Source of the DNA: Coriobacteriaceae bacterium AM48-5
Lineage (GTDB): Bacteria > Actinomycetota > Coriobacteriia > Coriobacteriales > Coriobacteriaceae
Reading direction: 5' to 3'
Assembly: GCA_027669525.1 (NCBI GenBank)
Contig: JAQEDJ010000047.1
Span: 1-17,218, forward strand
Length of the DNA stretch: 17,218 nt
Program-made: the position numbers and the translations under genes
In this document: positions 8,382-16,646 of the stretch, one piece after another
How positions within the stretch are numbered: position 1 is the stretch's first letter
Layout: each line of letters begins with the position of its first letter
The notes under the pieces: generated by a model
The model's input: only the letters and a program-made list of their open reading frames with translations
Told to the model about the DNA's origin: nothing
Databases searched by the model: none

Positions 8382-10151
8382 CTACAGTCGCTCATATGCC
8401 CTCTTCACGAGCTCACCCATTAGCCTCCTGCGCCGACCGAGGAAGTCCTCGTAATCAAGCTCTTCGAATCCGAGGGGCAGGGCGTGTTCCTCGCAGTTGC
8501 GGCGATACTCGTCCTCCCCCAGCGCGTCGCGATACCTACGAACGTACTCATTCGGGGCATCATCCGAGATGTAGATATTGTTCTGGTAGTCAACGAGGGT
8601 GAAGTTACCTCGGTTGCTGCGCTGCGAAAGGTAGCCCTTGGCCCTCAGGTAGTTATCTGGGAACAGATGGTGCTTGTCCAGGGCCTTCTTGGAACCCGAC
8701 GAACCGGTAAGCAGCAGCTGAGAAAGAGGGGCCGTGCTGAACAGCGCCTTGGCACCGAGCACAACCTGAGCCGCGACGAAGCCCCACCAGGTCGGACCCG
8801 TCGCCTCGTTTGCATCGAGGGAGCTGGGCAGCGTAATGGAGAAATAATCGTCCGTCATGATGGCGGCGAGCCTACGGTCGAAGTACGCCTGGAACTCGTC
8901 GGCAGTATCAAGGCGCGAGACATCGTTAAGTTGCTGCTCGAACTCGGATTCGAAGGATCCCACATAGAGCCCCGTTATGGCTGCGGCGAAATACCAGCGC
9001 CGCACGAGCCTGCGCACAGCCAGCGGCTCCATGTCGAACTCATAGCGCCCGATAAGGTAGAACGCATAGCAGAACATGAGCGCGTTGCCCGACCCCACCT
9101 GGTCAGAGCAGACGTAGCCCGCCTCCGCCAGCGTGTTGATGAAGGCATGCCAGTTGTTCAAGTCAAGCACGAGATCGAGGGCGCGACCGAACGTGGCAAA
9201 GTTCTCAGCTCGCGTCTCGGGCGTCGTTTCCTTTGTCTTGAGATCTCGCCCGCGAAGAATCTGGTAGGCATAACGCAGGCGACCCCTCTTGAACCCCACG
9301 CCCACCGTGGCGCGAATGATATGCGTCGGCGAGACGGTCATGAGCGGGTTGTACGAGGTGCCCTTTGCGGGCGCATGGCTCATGGCGCAGAACTCCTCTA
9401 TACGCTCCCTCATGGCAGGTTCGTAGACCGAAAGCAGGGTCATGATGAAGTCATCCTGCTTAAGCGCCTGCCCTTGCGAGTTCACACGCACAAAGATGTC
9501 CGATACGGTCTCCTCGTCGGCCGATTCGGAAATCTCCAGCGTCGGCAGAAGATAACGCTCAAGCCCGAGTAATGCGTTGAGCCCGCTCTCGACGGCATCC
9601 TCGCCGCCATCGTCGAGTTCGGGTTCTCCCTTTTTGGCATTCGCCTCGTTAAGGCGCTTGATGAACGCCCTGCGATAGGCGCTCAGCTTGTTGTCGTGGT
9701 TCGCCGCGAAGGCCTCGGATACGTCCGGCACATAGCGCGAATCCTTCTCGGTCGAGGCGTCGGCATTCTTGAATGAGCGTGCGATGGGGTCGTAGGCGAC
9801 CTTCACCGTTCGCTCCCTGAAGTTCTTGTCTCGCACGGACACGCCGTACAGGGAGCTCAGAAGGGCAGTGAGTCTCTGCTGTCCGTCGATGACAAGGGAC
9901 TTGGGGACGGCATACACCTTTTGGTTCGAGCCTATGCCAGACTTCTTGCCCGCGTTGTCGCTCGGAGAGTCCCACAGCATCACATAGCCAATAGGGTATC
10001 CGCGGAGCATGGAATCAAGCAGGTCGCGGACCTTTTCGTTGCCCCACACGAAGGGTCGTTGCAGGTCGGGCAGACCGATCTTGCCCGTCTGAACGTCCTT
10101 CAGGATGTTACCAACCTCCAGCGATATGGGGTTATAGATGGAATTTGGCAC
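8382..10151 (-). CDS. DUF262 + HNH (GmrSD-like) nuclease-family protein
   Basis: 589 residues, intact. It begins with GTG at 10151, whose G is also the last base of the TAG stop of the methyltransferase gene, so translation is probably coupled. The N-terminal DUF262 (ParB/sulfiredoxin-like NTPase) domain shows LPDLQRPFVWGNEKV (28-42) and the hallmark IDGQQRLTALL (88-98). The C-terminus carries an HNH/DUF1524-type motif: DKHHLFPDNYL (about 493-503) followed by NRGNFTLVDYQNN with the expected Asn residues. Relatives include GmrSD, BrxU and SspE, which cut modified or foreign DNA using nucleotide hydrolysis. Beside a methyltransferase it may restrict incoming DNA or act as an abortive module; substrate specificity cannot be read from the sequence. 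Domain call is firm, activity inferred. Confidence 0.88.
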   Translation of the reverse strand: MPNSIYNPISLEVGNILKDVQTGKIGLPDLQRPFVWGNEKVRDLLDSMLRGYPIGYVMLWDSPSDNAGKKSGIGSNQKVYAVPKSLVIDGQQRLTALLSSLYGVSVRDKNFRERTVKVAYDPIARSFKNADASTEKDSRYVPDVSEAFAANHDNKLSAYRRAFIKRLNEANAKKGEPELDDGGEDAVESGLNALLGLERYLLPTLEISESADEETVSDIFVRVNSQGQALKQDDFIMTLLSVYEPAMRERIEEFCAMSHAPAKGTSYNPLMTVSPTHIIRATVGVGFKRGRLRYAYQILRGRDLKTKETTPETRAENFATFGRALDLVLDLNNWHAFINTLAEAGYVCSDQVGSGNALMFCYAFYLIGRYEFDMEPLAVRRLVRRWYFAAAITGLYVGSFESEFEQQLNDVSRLDTADEFQAYFDRRLAAIMTDDYFSITLPSSLDANEATGPTWWGFVAAQVVLGAKALFSTAPLSQLLLTGSSGSKKALDKHHLFPDNYLRAKGYLSQRSNRGNFTLVDYQNNIYISDDAPNEYVRRYRDALGEDEYRRNCEEHALPLGFEELDYEDFLGRRRRLMGELVKRAYERL

Positions 10152-12976
10152 TATAGTTCACCGACCTTCTTGGCGTACAGGTTGAAAAGATGGGCGACTA
10201 TCTTCTCCTCGTCCCCACCGAAGTCGACGCCATAGGCAGCTTCGACAGCAGCGTCGAGCGCCTTATGCGCAGACATCAGCTCGGGGAAGAACGTTTCGTT
10301 CTTGGGATCGTACATGTCCGCGAGCGTCGCACCTTCTTGGGCATCCCGGGCGTCGAGCACGGCTTGGGCGCAACGCTCAACTTCTTCGCGTTGGGATTCC
10401 GTGGGCTCGGGCCAGACGAAGTTGTTGTAGTCAATACCAGCCGAGTACTGATAATCATCTTTCAGTCTTCCGGTCACGACCCTAACCCATGCATTATGAA
10501 ATTGGGACTGCAACACCCCATATTGATAGAGAGTTGCATTTGGGATAAGACGAACTTTATTGCTACAAAAGACCTCAGCATCGACGAACCCCATTGGGAT
10601 GTATCGCCTTCGGTTGATGAAACCTCTGGTATCAAGATTGAATCTGTATCCGACAGGATTTCAGTTCCAAAATGGGCAGGGCACTCTGCAGCCTTAACGG
10701 TCTGACTTCTCTTGCTCTTGAGCCGATACCGGCGCACCGCTTCAACCCTTTCCCTGCATTTAGGCAGATTCTTTAGCTCATCCCAATTTGCGTTCCCAAG
10801 CCATAAACACCAACGGCTTTTGCCACGGATAAATTCTTGTGATCCAAGCCACTTGTGAAAGAATTTCTCTGCACCAGGTTCAATTTGCAAGAATTCGATT
10901 TTCTGCTCATCAGTGAAAAGGTAATTGCCGTCGTCTATAGGCTGGGAGCCTATTCCCATTTCCGGAACATCTGATAATGGCTTACTTCTGCTGTAGACAA
11001 AAACGTCCGGAGCGTCTTTAAGATACGCATTGATTCTGGCTACGGAAACCTGCTCTTCGTCAGAATCGGGCGTTGCGTGATAGAAGAGCGTCTTGGCCCC
11101 AACCTCGCGCGAGAAGCCCACGATGACGCAGAACACGTGTGCCTTGTCTGCCGCCTCGTTGTCCCAGCGGAAGGTGTTGTGCGCGAAGTCGATATGGATT
11201 CCCAGGTCGTACAGGGGTTTCCAGAGGTTGGCGACCTGCTCCCCCTGGCAGATGGAGTTGGTCGAGACCAGGGCGCAGCGCGTGCGCTTCCCTTGCGTGA
11301 ACCTCGCGGCCTTCATGTACCAGGCCCCGCAGTAGTCGATGTTGCCCGCGTTCTTCGCGCCATCGAAGACCTCAAGGAGTTCGGCCTTCTGCTCCTTGGA
11401 CTGGTTGCGGGCCCCGAGGAAGGGCGGGTTGCCCACGAGGTACGTGAGGTCATCGGGGAACACCTCGGACCAATCGGTCTTGAGGCGTTGCCCTCATGGA
11501 GGCTGCTGAGGCTCCTGAGCGGCAGGAAGTCGAAGTCATAACCGACGTATATCTCCTGCGTCTTTCGGAGCATCTGCTCCTCGGTGATCCAAAGGGCGGT
11601 CTTGGCGACCGAGACGGCGAAGTCGTTAATCTCGATGCCGTACAGTTGATCGAGAGATACGCGGACGGGGCTGTCCTGCGCAATGACGAAGGACGTCTGC
11701 CCCGCGTTGCCGGTCTCCTCGCTGAGCTCGTCCTCGATGATTCGGTTCTCGATGGTGCGCAGCTGCCGGTACGCCTCGGTAAGGAAGTTGCCCGAGCCGC
11801 ACGCGGGGTCGCCGATGGTGATGGAGGCAACCTTGTCGTGCAGCCTCGCCAGGGCCTGCTTGCGTTTCGCCGCCGTCCTTTCGCCCTCGGCCTCGTGCAG
11901 CTCATCCCACAGCTCGTCGAGGAAGAGCGGCCTGAGGCAGCGCTCAATGTTCTCGACGCTCGTGTAGTGCATGCCCCCGGCATGGCGGGTCTCGGGGTTC
12001 AGCGTTCCCTCGAACACGCCGCCGAAGATTACGCCCGAGATCTCGCGCCAGTCGAAGTCCTGGGACGCGTCGGTGATGGCCTCGAGGATCTCCGGGGTCA
12101 TCTGCGGGACGATGATGGAGGAGTCGGCGAACAGACCGCCGTTCACGTACGGGAAGGCCGCGAGGTCCTCGTCCATGTACTCGTCCCTCTGCTCTAGGGG
12201 TGTGTCGATCGTCTCAAACAATTCGACCAGTTTGCGGCGGAGCTTCGCGGGGTCCCCCTCGCAGTACCTGCCGAACGCCTGGTGCGATTGCAGGAGGTCG
12301 GCGTCCTCGGCGTAGAGCAGGAAGATGATTCGGGTGATGAGCACGTTGAGGGAGCGCTGCTCCTCTTGTGCCCGCTCGTCCTTCTCCTCAATATGGTGAT
12401 ACTGCTTGGCGAGGGCATCGTAGAGCCTGGAGACGTAGGCCCCGGCCTCGATGGAGAGCTGCTGCTCCTTGTGCAGACGGCTCGTCTCGTTGGAGGTCAG
12501 GAAGGACAGGAGATACAGGCTGTCCTGGAGCTCTTCGAGGGAGAACTCCTGCACGGTGTCCTCGGGCCGCTCGTTGTCGAGATCGTAGAGGCGGAAGGTC
12601 CCGAAGTTGCACGTCATTACCCAGCGGGGGCGCTCGGAGTACGGCAGGTGCCGCGCGTACACATGGCCTGCTGGAGCGGCGTCTCCATGCCGCCGTTCCT
12701 GGGTTCGGGCTTGTCGAGGTCGATGCCCCACGACTTCTGCTCACACAGGAAGTTGTGGTCGGAGACGAACACGCCGATGCGGCGGCCTCTCACCTTCCGC
12801 TCGAAGTCGACGAAGCTGTCTATGGTGTTGGACGGGATGCCCAGGACGTTGATGAGCAGGTCGACCCAGAACTTCTGCGTGTCCTGCTGCTCGTTGTTGG
12901 AGCCCGCGGGGATGGCGGCAAGGCGCTTCTGCCACCGCTTGACGAACTCCTTTGCCTCTTTCTTGCTGGCAGGCAT
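10151..12976 (-). CDS. MmeI/YeeA-like DNA adenine methyltransferase (type IIG/IIL R-M style; three apparent frameshifts)
   Basis: About 942 residues once one-base deletions near 12661, 11483 and 10609 are restored. The ATG at 12976 has AGGAGG 6 nt upstream. Domain order follows MmeI/YeeA-type enzymes: an N-terminal nuclease-like domain with EQK (79-81), a helical spacer (FLLYAEDADLL, YMDEDLAAFPYVNGGLF), the SAM-binding motif I GDPACGSGNF (about 388), the N6-adenine motif IV NPPF (517-520), a target-recognition region (about 640-830), and a C-terminal domain starting near SSTERRYIPMGF. Expected role: methylate adenine in a specific site and, if the nuclease is active, cut unmethylated DNA. The usual catalytic Asp before EQK appears to be Gly68, so cleavage is uncertain. 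The target-recognition region is clearly AT-richer than the rest. First gene of the three-gene operon. Confidence 0.85.
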
Positions 12977-13044
12977 ACCGGACCTCCTGCGTCGTCATCT
13001 CTTTCGGACAATTTTAAGGGGTAAGGGTGGCACCACGGACGGAA

Positions 13045-13124
13045 GGGCGAGTTTTCGACGGTCCACGGTGTCGCAGGGTCCCAGGCAAAACCCGAAGACG
13101 CCGGGGACCGTTGGAAACTCGCCC
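13045..13124. repeat. 80-nt imperfect inverted repeat in the leader of the defence operon
   Basis: Arms 13045-13064 and 13105-13124 (GGGCGAGTTTTCGACGGTCC and its partner) pair at 18 of 20 positions. An inner GGTGTC / GACGCC pair extends the stem. It lies 69-148 nt upstream of the methyltransferase ATG and is the main structure in the gene-free stretch 12977-13298, which also holds GGGCTT-CTTAT-AAGCCC (13174-13190) and the direct repeats listed next. No clear promoter was identified there. Confidence 0.8.
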
Positions 13125-13247
13125 ATCTCACAGCAACGTCATCCTAGGTTTTCAACGCTTTCCATGGCCGAAGGGCTTCTTATAAGCCCGTAGGCTGTGG
13201 GAAGGGTTGGAAACCGGACTTTGGGCATAGCCCTTCACAAAAAAACT

Positions 13248-13268
13248 TTCTACCCAAATTCTACCCAA
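13248..13268. repeat. Tandem direct repeat, possible integrase arm sites
   Basis: TTCTACCCAA occurs twice with an 11-bp period, about 70-90 bp inside the right end of the island. Short direct repeats at this distance from a core site are typical of arm-type sites bound by tyrosine recombinases. The role is inferred; no integrase gene is present in the window. Confidence 0.5.
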
Positions 13269-13298
13269 CTGACGTTAACGATGCCCTTATATAAGAAA

Positions 13299-13330
13299 GC
13301 AGGTCAGACGATTTATACCGTCTGACCTGC
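13299..13330 (-). terminator. Terminator downstream of tRNA-Arg (island-supplied)
   Basis: A perfect 12-bp stem GCAGGTCAGACG / CGTCTGACCTGC with an 8-nt loop, followed on the minus strand by TTTCTTAT. It sits 9 nt beyond the tRNA 3' end and replaces the terminator displaced to 6008-6036. Confidence 0.85.
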
Positions 13331-13339
13331 ATTTACTTC

Positions 13340-13415
13340 TGGTGCCCCCGGGCGGATTCGAACCGTCGACACCCGCTTTAGGAGAGCGGTGCTCTATCCC
13401 CTGAGCTACGGAGGC
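13340..13415 (-). tRNA. tRNA-Arg (anticodon CCT)
   Basis: 76 nt including an encoded CCA. Acceptor GCCTCCG / CGGGGGC (one G.U pair), D-arm GCTCAGGGGATAGAGC, anticodon stem-loop CCGCT-CTCCTAA-AGCGG with anticodon CCT, T-loop TTCGAAT. The T-stem carries one A.C mismatch (GACGG / CCGCC), but the rest is canonical. It decodes AGG, a rare codon in high-GC genomes, and it served as the integration target for the island. TACACT, 12 nt upstream of the 5' end on the minus strand, is a possible -10 element. Confidence 0.95.
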
Positions 13416-13494
13416 ATGTTGTACTAGTGTAGCAGATTTACACGTTGTGATGCAGCGTGTAGCCACTCTTCGAAGTTGCGGTGGAACAGCCCTC

Positions 13495-13694
13495 CGGAAA
13501 GTGCGTCCCACTATCCAGGCAAATTCTGGGTCAGACTTTCCCCATGGGACCTCGCTGGGAAACTGTGTCCCAGAATTTCGACTCGAAACGGGACACGGTT
13601 TCCCAAACGGGCCCGTTCCGGAAACTACATCCCGCAATCGGCACTCGAACCGGGATGCACTTTCCCGATCGAGCCTCATGGGAAACCGCGTCCC
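13495..13694. repeat. Array of seven 15-bp GGGAAA-N6-CCC motifs in alternating orientation
   Basis: Read in a common orientation, the motifs (about 13495, 13528, 13557, 13590, 13619, 13652, 13680) fit GGGAAASYNYRTCCC with small deviations. Orientation strictly alternates (+,-,+,-,+,-,+), with start-to-start steps of about 33 and 29 bp. This makes a 62-bp repeat unit in which each +/- pair can fold as a hairpin, e.g. GGGAAACTGTGTCCC with GGGACACGGTTTCCC around a TTTCGACTCGAAA loop. The array fills the gap between tRNA-Arg and the manO stop; no gene is supported in 13416-13720. A run of seven G follows it. Confidence 0.85.
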
Positions 13695-13720
13695 ACTTTA
13701 GGGGGGGCGCTCTTTAATGG

Positions 13721-14119
13721 CTAGTTGCCTTTGTGGAAAAGGTTCTTGATGACGGAGGGGATGCTCTTGGCGCCCTTGGCCGTCACATCGATAAAGTCGG
13801 GCGAACGAACGAGCCTGTCCTCGTCAATGTACTTACGCACCGCGCGAAGCGTTTCCTTGTCATTGCGCGTCGAAAACGTAAAGTGGCCATTCTCTTTGGT
13901 AAAGATGGCAAAACGCGTAATCTTCTTGGTGCCGCGCAAAACCTCGGCGGCAATATAGTCGACCTCGTCCCACGGGATTTGGATATAATCCTCGGGATTA
14001 CGCTCGTTATAGTACTCAAACGCCTTATTGCCCACCATCACGTTACCGTGACTGGTAAGCCCCATCAGGCAGGTTGCCGGCGTTGCCAGATCGACCGTGC
14101 TGTTCTGAGATTGCGCCAT
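13721..14119 (-). CDS. manO: DUF956 family protein (ManO)
   Basis: 132 residues, cytoplasmic, no membrane segments. The start at 14119 (MAQSQNSTVDLA) is chosen because GGAGGG lies 10 nt upstream; the upstream extension has no such signal. DUF956/ManO genes accompany mannose-family PTS operons in Firmicutes and Coriobacteriia; a regulatory role has been proposed but the mechanism is unknown. Recognisable stretches are CLMGLTSHGNVMVGNKAFEYY, IPWDEVDYIAAEV and RFAIFTKENGHFTFSTRND; these fit a small beta-rich PH-like fold. It lies 120 nt after the IID gene, separated by a terminator-like hairpin whose T-run abuts its ribosome-binding site, so it would be expressed by partial read-through or from its own promoter. 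It ends just before the alternating repeat array. Confidence 0.88.
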   Translation of the reverse strand: MAQSQNSTVDLATPATCLMGLTSHGNVMVGNKAFEYYNERNPEDYIQIPWDEVDYIAAEVLRGTKKITRFAIFTKENGHFTFSTRNDKETLRAVRKYIDEDRLVRSPDFIDVTAKGAKSIPSVIKNLFHKGN

Positions 14120-14147
14120 ACGCGCCTCGCCCTCCAATAAAAACAAT

Positions 14148-14183
14148 CGGACCGCATCCAGTGTACCCACCGGGTGCGGTCCG
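14148..14183 (-). terminator. Terminator between the PTS operon and manO
   Basis: A perfect 9-bp stem CGGACCGCA / TGCGGTCCG, followed on the minus strand by ATTGTTTTTATT. The T-run runs into the GGAGGG of manO, so the hairpin probably lowers, rather than abolishes, transcription of manO. Confidence 0.75.
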
Positions 14184-14239
14184 TTTCAATGGCTCAAAAG
14201 CCCTTGCCTAGCAACTCTCGGTCTTAAGCCGAAGCGTGC

Positions 14240-15159
14240 TTACATGAAGCCGCAGACGCGACCGATGATGCCGACGGCGAAGAGAGCCAGGATGATGACG
14301 ATCGGGCTGACCTTCTTCTTGAGGAGCTTGCAGACCAGAAGGGTCAGGCACACGGCGGCAAGGCCGGGGATGAGCTGATCGAGGTTGGCCTGAAGCGTGG
14401 TGACCTTCACCGGGTCGAGTGCGTTGGCACCGACAGAGCTGTACATCGTCAATGCCTGCTTGATGCCCTCAGAACCGGCGGGCAGGTTGGCCCAGTCGAT
14501 ATAGGCGCCAGCGGACTGCGTGACCTTGGAGACGACCGGGGTGAAGGAGATGGACACCCAGCGCTCGACCAGGCGCCGATGATGAACATACCCAGGATGG
14601 AAGCACCCTCGGTGACCTTGCCCATCAGACCGCCGGAGAGGTCCTTGGCGATGGAGGAGCCGACCTTGTAGCCAAACTCCTGCGTGTACCACAGGAAGGC
14701 GTAACGGATGATGTTCCACGCGAAGAAGAACAGCAGCGGACCGGCGATGCTGCCGGACAGGGCCAGGGAAGCGCCCAGTGCGCCCAGAATCGGGCGAAGG
14801 GTGAACCAGAAGGCGGGGTCGCCGACGCCGGCGAGCGGGCCCATCATACCGACCTTAACGCCCTGAATGGCGACGTCGTCAATCGGAGCACCGTTGGCGC
14901 GCTCCTCCTCGAGAGCGAGGGTAACGCCAATGACGGGGGCGGAAACATAAGGGTGGGTGTTATAGAACTCCAGGTGGCGCTTAAGAGCGGCAATCTGGTC
15001 ATCCTTGCTGGTGTAGAGCTTCTTGATCGCAGGGATCATTGCGAAGCACCAGCCGCCGTTCTGCATACGCTCGTAGTTCCACGAGCCCTGAAGGAACTGA
15101 TGACGGAAGCAAACCTTCTTACGGTCAGCCTTGGTGAGCTGAATCTTGTTCTCTGCCAT
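14240..15159 (-). CDS. manZ: PTS mannose-family transporter subunit IID (one apparent frameshift)
   Basis: About 306 residues after repair of one deletion near 14572 (GCCCTGG read as GCCTGG). The ATG at 15159 (MAENKIQLTK) lies 10 nt after AGGAGGGG; an in-frame GTG at 15168 is too close to that signal. IID-Man signatures: the N-terminal KADRKKVCFRHQFLQGSWNYERMQNGGW, AIKKLY, VGMMGPLAGVGDPAFWFTLRPI, then hydrophobic segments and a C-terminal helix ending IIGRVCGFM. IID and IIC together form the membrane channel that carries the hexose while IIB phosphorylates it. The stop of IIC overlaps this gene's ribosome-binding site, so they are cotranscribed. Confidence 0.92.
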
Positions 15160-15175
15160 ATGTATCACTCCCCTC

Positions 15176-15993
15176 CTACTCGTAATCGTTCAGAATGTCG
15201 CCGAGCGGATCGCCGGAGCCACCGCCCATGCCGCCACCCTGCTTGGCCAGATCCTTAAGGCCAAGGTAGATGAGGCAAGGGAGATGCCGATGAGGCCAAG
15301 GGCGATCAGCGTGAGCTGAGGGATGGCAGCAAGGACAAAGCCGAGGATGAAGAACGGCCAGGTCTCCTTGGTGGCCATCATGTTGATGACCATGGCGTAA
15401 CCGACGGAAGCGACCATGCCGCCGCCGACGGCCATGCCGCCGGACAGCCAATCGGGCATAGCGTTAAGCGCGTTGGTAACGGCCTCGGCCGGGATGATGC
15501 ACAGAAGTACTGCCGGGATGGCGATACGAACACCCTGCATGAGGATGCCGGCGTACTGCCAACGCTCGATGCCGGCGAAGTCGCCCTTCTCGGCGCAGGC
15601 GTCCATGCCGTGAACCATAGCGGTAGCCAGGGTACGGCAGATCATGGTCAGGAACAGACCAGCGACCGACAGCGGGACGGCGACGGCGATGGCGGCGGTA
15701 ACGGCCTTGGCCGAATCGGTGGCGCCACCGTTGAGGGCGAGCACCATGATGATCGAAGAAGCGACCGAGGCCAGAGCGGCGTCAGGCGCGACGGCGGCGC
15801 CGACGTTAGCCCAGCCAAGGGCCATCATCTGGAGCGAACCGCCCAGGAGGATGCCCTCCTGAAGGTGACCGGTTACGAGACCGATAAGCGTGCATGCCAC
15901 GAGCGGCTGATGGAACTGGAACTCATCCAGAATGCCTTCCATACCGGCAAGCAACGCGACAATCGCAACAAGCAGAATAGTGATTGCAGACAT
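15176..15993 (-). CDS. manY: PTS mannose-family transporter subunit IIC (one apparent frameshift)
   Basis: About 272 residues after repair of one deletion near 15274 (GCCCTCA read as GCCTCA). The ATG at 15993 has AAAGGAGGG 8 nt upstream. The protein is almost wholly hydrophobic, with several membrane helices, and carries the IIC-Man signature GGSLQMMALGWANVGAAVAPD (about residues 51-71). It forms the sugar-translocating membrane component with IID. The C-terminal tail is Gly-rich (KQGGGMGGGSGD) and cytoplasmic. It lies 18 nt after the IIB gene, whose stop codon overlaps the Shine-Dalgarno sequence of this gene. The sugar transported (mannose, glucose, fructose or a hexosamine) cannot be decided from the sequence. 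Confidence 0.92.
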
Positions 15994-16011
15994 GTATCGG
16001 ACCCTCCTTTA

Positions 16012-16646
16012 CTATGCTTGAGCGGCCAGTTCGGCCTTAGCTTTCTTCAACATGGCGTCGAGATCCTCGGAGGAATCCGAAGGAACCTTGCGGACCTCGA
16101 ACTTGACGCCCTTGGCCTTGAGAGCTCGATGGTCTTGACATCGTCATCGCCCATGGCGACAGCGTTGGTGACGACGACCTTGCCCTTGGAGTGGGCCATG
16201 GAACCGATGTTGGCTTCCTTGATGTCGACGCCGGCCTCGATGGCCCTGAGCAGATCCTGCGGGTTCTCGAACAGCAGCATCGCCTTGGTGTCGCCAAAGC
16301 GCGTGTCCTTGACGACCTCGGCCATCTTCTTGATAGGCACGACGTTGGCGTGGACTCCCGGAGGGGCAGCCTGCTCGATCATGGTCTTGCGGAGCTCGTC
16401 GTGAGCAACGCCGTCGGAGACCACGATGATGCGGTTGGGGTTGATCTGCTTGGTCCACGTGGTGGCCACCTGACCATGCAGCAGACGCGTGTCGATACGG
16501 ACGTGGGCGATCTTGATGTGCCCGTCGCCGATCACCGTTCCCGGAGGAATGGCACCCGCAGGAGCAGCGGCGGCCGCAGCCGGCTTCTTCTCCTCGGGCT
16601 CCAGAGACTCGGGCTTGACGCGCACGCCGGCCTTAGCCTCAGTCAC
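16012..16646 (-). CDS. manX: PTS mannose-family IIB domain, possibly the C-terminal half of a IIAB protein (one apparent frameshift)
   Basis: About 211 residues if read alone from the GTG at 16646, after repair of one deletion near 16125. The IIB domain starts at about residue 45 and has the phosphorylation site RIDTRLLHGQVATTWTK (His57), then RIIVVSDGVA, APPGVHANVVPIKKM and MLLFENPQDLLRAIEAGV. IIB takes phosphate from IIA and passes it to the sugar. The first 44 residues are a Glu/Lys then Ala/Pro-rich linker (EEKKPAAAAAAPAGAIPPG) like the one joining IIA and IIB in E. coli ManX. The GTG overlaps the IIA stop (GTGA) and has no ribosome-binding site, so this may be one IIAB gene broken by a further missing base (see findings). 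Confidence 0.85.

Larger units (their letters stand above)
6047..13343. mobile_element. Genomic island integrated at tRNA-Arg(CCT), defence cargo
   Basis: Bounded by the 48-bp tRNA 3'-end duplication (left copy 6045-6092; right copy within the intact tRNA). Cargo in order from the tRNA: a leader with inverted and direct repeats, a DNA methyltransferase, a DUF262/HNH protein and a TIR protein (all minus strand), about 640 bp of structured non-coding DNA, a third tRNA fragment, and a small-peptide locus. The tRNA's presumed own terminator sits outside the left end, and a new terminator (13299-13330) sits inside the right end, as expected for an insertion that restores the tRNA. No integrase, excisionase or mobilisation gene is visible, so the element is either non-autonomous or decayed. 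The third copy at about 6774 allows a shorter element, 6774-13343, next to a 727-bp older remnant. Confidence 0.75.

Noticed and set aside
7512..8423. Plus-strand frame opposite the TIR gene
   Set aside because: It is the reverse shadow of a recognisable TIR domain and has no protein features of its own.
10151..12976. Methyltransferase split into separate M, R and S subunit genes
   Set aside because: The pieces join at conserved sequence after single-base repair, and motifs I and IV then fall in the normal order of one MmeI/YeeA-type protein.
13495..13694. CRISPR array
   Set aside because: The repeated motif is only 15 bp, alternates orientation, varies in the middle and has no equal-length unique spacers; no cas genes nearby.
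13447..13724. Three overlapping plus-strand open frames over the alternating array
   Set aside because: All three frames stay open because of the repeated motif; they lack start signals and are opposed to the tRNA and manO.
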